A stretch of 39,223 nt of DNA, from positions 1 through 39,223 of the forward strand of contig CAIUOG010000168.1 of assembly GCA_903900705.1 (NCBI GenBank). The letters are read 5' to 3'. Made by a program: the position numbers and the translations under genes. Origin of the DNA: an uncultured Acidobacteriia bacterium (GTDB lineage Bacteria; Acidobacteriota; Terriglobia; Bryobacterales; Bryobacteraceae). Shown here in pieces: positions 33,649-39,223 of the stretch; the stretch's first letter is position 1; each line of letters begins with the position of its first letter. The notes beneath the pieces are model-generated. The model made no database searches. It worked only from the letters and a program-made list of their open reading frames with translations, and was not told the DNA's origin.

Positions 33649-33685
33649 GAAGCACCATGTTATGAAATTTCAGATTTCAGATCAA
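33649..33685 (-). promoter_or_regulatory. Promoter of the dapA-like/MFS/enolase operon
   Basis: On the minus strand: TTGATC (33685-33680), 17 bp, TAACAT (33662-33657), then 8 bp to the ATG. The 17-bp spacer holds TGAAATTTCA (33663-33672), part of an element also found near 18749 and 24773, so a bound protein would block RNA polymerase. No Shine-Dalgarno sequence is visible, so the transcript may be leaderless. Confidence 0.55.
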
Positions 33686-33750
33686 GTCGCCTCCCGCGAA
33701 GAAGTCCACCTCCCGCCCAATCCAAAATCCTCCCGCGCTCGTATTGTCTG

Positions 33751-33780
33751 GTGATACGATTTCCCGAATCGTGATACGCT
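33751..33780 (+). promoter_or_regulatory. Direct repeat and dyad upstream of the TonB receptor
   Basis: GTGATACG occurs at 33751 and 33771, exactly 20 bp apart. Between and overlapping them is the perfect dyad ACGATT-TCCCG-AATCGT (33756-33772). TACGCT (33775-33780) could be a -10. This is a likely operator for the receptor gene, 20 bp before its TTG start. Confidence 0.45.
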
Positions 33781-33799
33781 GACAAGGACGGCAGATCTC

Positions 33800-36079
33800 T
33801 TGAATACCGCCAGAACCCTCATCCTGCTCCTCAGTGCCGCTGCCTCTCTTCGCAGCCAGGCCCTGCCGCTTGCGGGCCACGTCACGGACCCCCAGGGCCG
33901 TTCGGTACCCGGCGCCACTATCCATCTGCAGGGCATGCAGGCTGAGCCCGGCCTCGCGAAATCCGACGGCGAAGGCCGCTTCCTCTTCAAGTCCCTGCCG
34001 GCCGGTACCTATCGCCTTTCCGCCGAAGCCCCCGGCTTCGTCGCCGTCGCCCGGGAACTTCACTTCCCCGTCACGGACACCACGGCTGACCTGCAATTCA
34101 CCCAGGTTTCCGCGCAGAACCAAAGCCTCGTCATCTCCGCCAAAACTCTGGAACCCGGCATCGACCTCCGCAACTCGGCCGTATTTGACCGCACCCTTTT
34201 TACCCGCGACGATCAGGTCCTGCAGCAACTCAACGGCGGCATCGATGCGGGCCAGCACGAAGGCGGCGGCAAATCCCTCGAAATCCGACGCTTCGGCTTC
34301 AATCTCGATCACGGCGGCGTCAACGGCGGCCTCAAAGTCCTGGTGGATGACGTCCAGCAGAACCAGGGCACCCAGGGCCACGGCCAGGGCTACCTCGGCG
34401 CGCTGAAGGCCCTCAGCCCCGAACTCATCCAGGAAGTGAACATGGTCAACGGGCCGTTCAGCGCGGAGTACGGGGATTTCAGCGGCCTCGGCGTGGTCCA
34501 CATCCGCCAGCGCGAGAGCCTGCCCGATCAGTTCACGGCCCGCCTCCAGGGCGGCAATTTCGATACCGGCCGCGGCTTTCTCGCCTTCAGCCCGGACGCC
34601 GCCCGCACCGACGCCTACCTCGCTTACGAAGGCTCCTACACAGACGGACCCTTTCTCAGCCCCGGCCGCTACCGGCGCGACAATATCAACGCCAACTACA
34701 CCAAAACGCTCCGGGAAAATCAGAAATTCGGCGCGCGCTTTCTCTTCGGCCGCAATAACTTCTATTCCTCCGGCCAGGTCCCCCTCGACCTCGTGAACTC
34801 CGGGCAGCTCAGCCGCTTCGGCTACATCGACCCCACCGATGGCGGCCACGTCAAACTCGGCACCCTCTCCGCCTATTACAGCCGCGCCTTCGCCAACGGC
34901 GACACCTTCCGCGCCGATGGCTTTATCGGTCGTTCCCTCTTCGACCTCTACTCGAACTTCACCTACTACCGCGATGATCCCGTCAATGGCGACGCCTTCC
35001 AGCAGCACGATTCACGTCTGCAGCAGGGCTCAAACGCGCAGTACCTCCACCCCCATCAGTTCGGTCCGGTCCTCGCGATCCTCACCACCGGCGCGAACTT
35101 CCACGACAACCAGATCAACGTGGGCCTGTACCCGCGCGAAGGCCGCGATCCCGTCGGCGTCACCACCCGCGCCCACGCCCACGTCACCAACGAAGCCGGC
35201 TACGCGCAGGAAAGCCTCAGCCTGTTCAATGGACGCCTGCTCCTCGGCGGCGGCGTGCGCTTTGATGTCTTCCGCTATGGCGTGAACGATCTCATCAATC
35301 CCTCGCAGAGCGGCGCGCAGTGGGCCAGCCGCTGGCAGGGCAAGGGAAACCTCGCGCTCACTCCCGTCCGGCGTCTCCCGCTCACCCTGCACGCCAACTA
35401 CGGCCGCGGCATCAACAGCGTCGACGCTCGCGGCGTCGTCCAGATGCCCTCCATGCCACGCCTCGCCACCACGGATTTCTATCAGCTGGGCGCTTCCTCC
35501 ACCTTCGGCCGCTTCTCGCTCAGTTCCGATCTCTTCCTCATCGATCACTCGAACGAACAGGTCTATATTCCTGACGACGGCAGCTTCGAATTCCACGGCC
35601 CCAGCCGCGCCTATGGCTTCGAAGCGAAGGCGTCCGTGGAACTCACGCACCACCTTTCCCTGAACGGCGGCCTCACAAAGATCTCGAACGCGTTCTACCG
35701 CGGCGGCGACCACCGCGTTTACGTCGACAGCGCTCCCCACTTCGTCTCCAACGCCGCGCTCACGCTCTCCGAATGGCATCGCTGGAGCGGCTCGCTCCGC
35801 ATGCGCGCCATCAACCATTACCGGCTCGATGGTGAGGATGCCTCCATCGTCGCCTCCGGCCACACCGTCTTCGATCTCGGCCTCGCCCGCCGCCTCACCC
35901 ACCGCGTCGAACTCAATCTCAGCCTGGACAATCTGACCAGCCGCGATTACTACGAGACCCAGAACTATTTCGAAAGCCGCGTCACGCCGCTGGCCCCCGT
36001 GGTGGCGCGCATTCACGGCACGCCCGGTTACCCGCTCAGCGCCGTGGCGGGCCTGACCATGCGCTTTGGCGGCAAATAG
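33800..36079 (+). CDS. TonB-dependent receptor with carboxypeptidase-regulatory N-terminus
   Basis: This 759-residue outer-membrane protein appears to use a TTG start, with AAGGACGG upstream. The signal peptide is MNTARTLILLLSAAASLRSQA. Residues 23-95 form a carboxypeptidase-regulatory-like fold (LAGHVTDPQGRSVPGATIHLQG...FKSLPAGTYRLSAEAPGF). The plug spans about 115-230 (SLEIRRFGFNLDHGGVNGGLKVLVDDV, LIQEVNMVNGPFSAEYGDFSGLGVVHIR) and the barrel follows, ending VAGLTMRFGGK. It is much shorter than the receptor at 24859 and closer to classical siderophore/vitamin-type receptors (LNLSLDNLTSRDYYETQNYFESR near the end). No TonB box is obvious. The ligand is unknown. It is monocistronic, with the MetE-like gene convergent 6 bp away. 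Confidence 0.9.
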   Translation: MNTARTLILLLSAAASLRSQALPLAGHVTDPQGRSVPGATIHLQGMQAEPGLAKSDGEGRFLFKSLPAGTYRLSAEAPGFVAVARELHFPVTDTTADLQFTQVSAQNQSLVISAKTLEPGIDLRNSAVFDRTLFTRDDQVLQQLNGGIDAGQHEGGGKSLEIRRFGFNLDHGGVNGGLKVLVDDVQQNQGTQGHGQGYLGALKALSPELIQEVNMVNGPFSAEYGDFSGLGVVHIRQRESLPDQFTARLQGGNFDTGRGFLAFSPDAARTDAYLAYEGSYTDGPFLSPGRYRRDNINANYTKTLRENQKFGARFLFGRNNFYSSGQVPLDLVNSGQLSRFGYIDPTDGGHVKLGTLSAYYSRAFANGDTFRADGFIGRSLFDLYSNFTYYRDDPVNGDAFQQHDSRLQQGSNAQYLHPHQFGPVLAILTTGANFHDNQINVGLYPREGRDPVGVTTRAHAHVTNEAGYAQESLSLFNGRLLLGGGVRFDVFRYGVNDLINPSQSGAQWASRWQGKGNLALTPVRRLPLTLHANYGRGINSVDARGVVQMPSMPRLATTDFYQLGASSTFGRFSLSSDLFLIDHSNEQVYIPDDGSFEFHGPSRAYGFEAKASVELTHHLSLNGGLTKISNAFYRGGDHRVYVDSAPHFVSNAALTLSEWHRWSGSLRMRAINHYRLDGEDASIVASGHTVFDLGLARRLTHRVELNLSLDNLTSRDYYETQNYFESRVTPLAPVVARIHGTPGYPLSAVAGLTMRFGGK

Positions 36080-36085
36080 CGGCCC

Positions 36086-37201
36086 TTACGCGCCCCACAC
36101 GCGCTCCGCCACTTCCACAATCCGCCGCAACTTCGCCCACTGCTCCTCCTCGCTCAGCACATTGCCCTCTTCCGTGCTGGCAAAACCGCACTGGGGGCTC
36201 AGGCAAAGCTGGTCGAGGTCCACATGCCGCGCCGCGCTGTGGATGCGGCGTTCCAGTTCCTCCGCCGATTCGAGCGCGCCGCTCTTCGATGTCACCAGCC
36301 CCAGCACCACCTGCTTATTCTTCGGTACCAGTCGCAGCGGCTCAAAGCCCCCGGCCCGCTCCGTATCGAATTCCATGAAATAGCCATTCACGCCGATCTG
36401 CTGAAACAGAATCTCCGCCACCGGCTCGTACCCGCCCTGCGCAATCCAGCTGGAACGGAAATTCCCCCGGCAGAGGTGCATCGTAATCGTCATATCGGCG
36501 GGCCGGTCCGCAATCGCCGTATTGATCATCCGCGCGTAGATGGCGGGCAGCCGGTCCGGGTCGTCCCCGCGTTCCGCCAGGCGCTGTCTCTGCTCCGCAT
36601 CGCAGAGATACGCGAGGTTCACTTCGTCCAGCTGCAGGTACCGGCAGCCGGCCTCGGCGAAGGCCTGCACCGCGCCCCGATACGCCTGCGCAAGGTCGTG
36701 ATAAAACTCCTCCATATCCGGATAAATCGCGGGATCAATCGCCTGCCGTCCACCCCGGAAGTGGAGCACGCTCGGCGAGGGGATTGTCATTTTCGGAGTA
36801 ACCCCGGGCGCGGCATGTTCCCGCAGGAACCGGAAGTGATCCAGCATGGGGTGTCCGTCGAAGCGGATCTTTCCCGTAACCCGCAGCCCTTTCGGCGCAG
36901 TCTCCATGCCCCCGCGAAACGCAATGCCGTGGTCAGAACGGAATGACTCCACGCCCTCCAGTTTTTCAAGGAAATCAAAGTGCCACATGGCGCGACGGAA
37001 CTCGCCGTCGGTCGCGCTGCGCAGACCCGTCGCCGCCTGTTGCGCGATCAGCCGTTCAATCGCCGCGTCTTCAAGCGATCGCAAGTCTTCCGGCGTGATC
37101 TCCCCCCGTTCCCGGCGTGCCCGGGCTTCTTTCAGGGAAGCCGGGCGCAGCAGACTGCCGACGTGATCGGCTCGAAACGGAGGAGCGGTGCGGGATGCCA
37201 T
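36086..37201 (-). CDS. MetE C-terminal-domain methyltransferase (YxjG-like)
   Basis: This 371-residue enzyme resembles the C-terminal catalytic half of cobalamin-independent methionine synthase. The zinc ligands are present: His242 and Cys244 (TMHLCRGN), Glu277 (FMEFDTE) and Cys338 (LSPQCGF). The N-terminus (FRADHVGSLLRPASL) is typical of the stand-alone YxjG/YxjH-type family, and SATDGEFRR and LQLDEVNLAYL also match. It binds a homocysteine-like thiol, but the methyl donor of stand-alone proteins is often not the usual polyglutamyl-folate, because the N-terminal MetE domain is absent. It lies 18 bp downstream of the ABC permease gene on the same strand; I see no functional link between them. 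Confidence 0.9.
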   Translation of the reverse strand: MASRTAPPFRADHVGSLLRPASLKEARARRERGEITPEDLRSLEDAAIERLIAQQAATGLRSATDGEFRRAMWHFDFLEKLEGVESFRSDHGIAFRGGMETAPKGLRVTGKIRFDGHPMLDHFRFLREHAAPGVTPKMTIPSPSVLHFRGGRQAIDPAIYPDMEEFYHDLAQAYRGAVQAFAEAGCRYLQLDEVNLAYLCDAEQRQRLAERGDDPDRLPAIYARMINTAIADRPADMTITMHLCRGNFRSSWIAQGGYEPVAEILFQQIGVNGYFMEFDTERAGGFEPLRLVPKNKQVVLGLVTSKSGALESAEELERRIHSAARHVDLDQLCLSPQCGFASTEEGNVLSEEEQWAKLRRIVEVAERVWGA

Positions 37202-37219
37202 GCAGCGGTCATTCTATCC

Positions 37220-39223
37220 CTATTCCATCCGTAACGAAGATTGCGGATCCACCCGTGCCGCCCGCCACGCCGGAATTCCCGCCGCGCACAGCGCCACCAG
37301 CGTCACCAGCACCGCCACGCCCGCCAGTGTCCCCGCGTCCAGCGGCCGCACGCCGTACAGCAGACCTTTCAGCGCGCCCGTTACTCCCGCCACTCCCGCC
37401 AGCCCCAGCGCCGTCCCCGCCAGCGCCAGCAACACGCCTTCGCGCAGCACCAGCGTCAGAATCGCCCGGCTCCCCGAACCCAGCGCGAGCCGGATGCCGA
37501 ACTCCCGGGTCCGCCGCGAAGTCAGGTAGGCCATGGTGCCGTACAGACCCACCGCCGCCAGCAGCACGGACGCAATCGCAAACGCCGCCAGCACCGCCAG
37601 CAGGAAGCGCGTTCCCCCAATTGACGCGTCCACGTACGCGCTCATGCCCACAATGCGGAACGCCGGCCAGCCACCGTGCGCCGCGTCCGCCGCCTGCCGA
37701 ATCCCCGGCGCAAGCGTCTCAGCCCTCTCGCGCGTCTTCACCACCAGAGACATTTCCGGATACGTGCTGTAGGGCAGCAGGAAATTCGGCACATCGTCAT
37801 CCCGCACCCGCGTCATCCGCACCGGCGCGGTGATCCCGATCACCTCCAGATCATTCCGCCAGCCCGTGCGGAAAACGGAAAGCCGCTTCCCCAGCGCGCC
37901 CTCCGGCCAGAGCCGTTTCGCCAGACGCTCGTCGATCAACGTTACCGGGCGTTCCTGCGTGATGTCCTCCGCCGTGAAATCGCGGCCCCGCAGCAGCGGC
38001 GTGCCGATGTCCCGCAGATAACCCGGCGTCGCGAACTGCTGCGTGGCCAGAAGCGGCAACGCCTCGGGCTGATCGGCCCGCCCCACCCGCCGCCGCTCCT
38101 GCTCCGGCGCAAGCGGCAGCGGACTCGCCGCGCTCACCGCTTCCACCCCCGGCAGCGCCCGCACCCGCGTCATCACATCCTGCAGCCACAGCCATCTCTG
38201 CCCAATCTGCGGATACCGCTGGAAGTTGACCGGCGCCTTCGCCGTCACCACGTTCGCTGCGTTGAAACCCAGCGGCGTATGCGTCAGATTGACGAACGAC
38301 CGCAGCATCAGCCCCCCGCCCGCCAGCGGCAGAATCGAGAGCGCCACTTCCGCCACCACCAGAGCGCGGTGCAGTCCCCGCGCGCCCGTCCCGGAAGATT
38401 CCGTGCGCCCCGCGCGCAGCGCGTCGTCTGAGCCCGCCGTCAGCTGCCACGCCGGCAGCAGTCCGAAGAAAACGCTCGATGCGATCGCCATCGCCAGCGC
38501 CACCGCAGCCGCCGTCGCATCCAGTTCCACGCGGGATTCCAGCGGGATGTGCGAACTCGCCAGGTGTGCAATCGCCGCCAGTCCAAAACGGGCCAACAGC
38601 AGCCCCGCGGCCGCCGAGATCAGCGCAGGCGTCAGGCTTTCCACCAGCAGCTGCCGGATCACCCGCGCGCGGTCCGCGCCCAGCGCCCGGCGGATCGCCA
38701 GTTCGCGCTGCCGCGCCGTTCCCCGCGCCAGCAGCAGATTCGCCACGTTCACGCACGCAATCAGCAGCAGAAATCCCACCGCGCCCGCCAGCAGAAACAG
38801 CGCCGGTCTCGCCTCCCGCGTCATCTCTTCATGCAAGGGCTTCGCCGTGAACCGGACCCTGCCATCGCCCTTCCGCAACGACGCGGGGTCGGACGCGAAC
38901 GTGTACGCGGCCGGGTATTCGCGCGCGAACTGCGCCACCAGCGTCGCCAGTTCCGCGTTCGCCTGCTCCGTCGTCACCCCCGCCCGCAGCCGCCCGATCA
39001 GCGGCACGCCCCGGTACTTCCTCGAAGGGTCCGGCGCGCGCGGAAACCAGATGTCGATCTGCTCTTCATCCACCACCGGAGCGAGGAAAAGCCGGAAACC
39101 CGGCGCGAGCACCCCCGCAATCCGCAGGTCCTGACCATTCACCCGCAGCGACTGCCCCAGCACTCTCTCGTCCGCCCCAAAACGGCGATGCCACAGGGCG
39201 TCGCTGATCATCACGGCGTCCAG
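37220..39223 (-). CDS. MacB/FtsX-like ABC transporter permease, 5' end outside the window
   Basis: The reading frame runs off the right edge, so the N-terminus (first membrane helix and part of the first periplasmic domain) is missing; about 668 residues are present. Visible parts are the end of a MacB-type periplasmic domain (ISDALWHRRFGADERVLGQSLRVNGQDLRIAGV), a first FtsX block (FLLLIACVNVANLLLARGTARQRELAIRRALGADRARVIRQLLVES), a second periplasmic domain, and a second FtsX block (YGTMAYLTSRRTREFGIRLALGSGSRAILTLVLREGVLLA) ending IPAWRAARVDPQSSLRME. Two FtsX blocks and no ATPase domain match the acidobacterial duplicated orphan permeases. Members of this group are inner-membrane proteins with unknown cargo. 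No ATPase gene is adjacent inside the window. Confidence 0.93.
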   Translation of the reverse strand: MDAVMISDALWHRRFGADERVLGQSLRVNGQDLRIAGVLAPGFRLFLAPVVDEEQIDIWFPRAPDPSRKYRGVPLIGRLRAGVTTEQANAELATLVAQFAREYPAAYTFASDPASLRKGDGRVRFTAKPLHEEMTREARPALFLLAGAVGFLLLIACVNVANLLLARGTARQRELAIRRALGADRARVIRQLLVESLTPALISAAAGLLLARFGLAAIAHLASSHIPLESRVELDATAAAVALAMAIASSVFFGLLPAWQLTAGSDDALRAGRTESSGTGARGLHRALVVAEVALSILPLAGGGLMLRSFVNLTHTPLGFNAANVVTAKAPVNFQRYPQIGQRWLWLQDVMTRVRALPGVEAVSAASPLPLAPEQERRRVGRADQPEALPLLATQQFATPGYLRDIGTPLLRGRDFTAEDITQERPVTLIDERLAKRLWPEGALGKRLSVFRTGWRNDLEVIGITAPVRMTRVRDDDVPNFLLPYSTYPEMSLVVKTRERAETLAPGIRQAADAAHGGWPAFRIVGMSAYVDASIGGTRFLLAVLAAFAIASVLLAAVGLYGTMAYLTSRRTREFGIRLALGSGSRAILTLVLREGVLLALAGTALGLAGVAGVTGALKGLLYGVRPLDAGTLAGVAVLVTLVALCAAGIPAWRAARVDPQSSLRME

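Noticed and set aside
36086-37201. Full cobalamin-independent methionine synthase
   Set aside because: It is half the length of MetE and lacks the N-terminal folate-binding domain; only the catalytic zinc domain family fits.

Overview
The window is GC-rich, densely coded bacterial chromosome with no RNA gene, CRISPR array, insertion sequence or prophage gene that I can recognise. The gene families suggest an acidobacterium of the Solibacter/Bryobacter type. These include large Oar-like TonB-dependent receptors with an N-terminal carboxypeptidase-regulatory fold, an orphan MacB/FtsX-like permease of the kind duplicated in acidobacteria, multihaem cytochromes fused to TPRs, and Tat-exported catabolic enzymes. 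This is an inference from family content, not from a marker gene. The longest stretch without a gene is about 240 bp (10985-11223), and it is full of regulatory-looking sequence.

Layout. 1-2406: 3' part of an Hsp70-like gene with a C-terminal DUF3731-type region. 2505-5453 (minus): a decahaem cytochrome followed by an MtrB/PioB-like beta-barrel, a predicted electron conduit through the outer membrane. 5529-7470 (plus): gatB and a bcp-type peroxiredoxin. 7487-10984 (minus): a DUF4331, TPR and HEAT operon of exported proteins. 11224-18746: PEP carboxylase (plus), a LysR regulator (minus), then dabB and dabA (plus). 18800-22506 (plus): a Tat-signal FAD oxidoreductase and a GH16 plus beta-propeller fusion. 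22513-24735 (minus): a heptahaem cytochrome-TPR protein. 24859-33648: an Oar-like receptor, a GntR regulator and an enolase-superfamily enzyme (plus), facing a minus-strand operon of a DapA-family enzyme, an MFS transporter and a Tat-exported enolase-superfamily enzyme. 33800-36079: a second TonB-dependent receptor. 36086-39223 (minus): a MetE-like methyltransferase and an ABC permease cut by the window edge.

The most interesting unit is ppc-lysR-dabB-dabA. DabA and DabB form an energy-coupled CO2 hydration/bicarbonate accumulation system, known mainly from autotrophs and some pathogens. PEP carboxylase consumes bicarbonate. The promoters of ppc and dabB carry the same near-palindromic block (ATArAACTTCTATTGGAT), the same 19-bp gap to a TAyCCT -10 box and the same 8 bp from that box to the ATG. 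The block centre lies 45 bp upstream of the start codon in both. In the lysR/dabB gap the block also lies just upstream of a consensus TATAAT for lysR. I infer one LysR-controlled module that supplies bicarbonate for anaplerotic carboxylation in what is probably a heterotroph.

Several genes have a plausible -10 box ending exactly 8 bp before the start codon, which suggests leaderless transcripts alongside normal Shine-Dalgarno genes. The 18.8-36 kb region reads as a polysaccharide/sugar-acid scavenging region: outer-membrane receptors, an exported glycosidase, a sugar-acid-type MFS carrier, two enolase-superfamily enzymes and a keto-acid lyase-family enzyme. The exact substrates cannot be read from the sequence.
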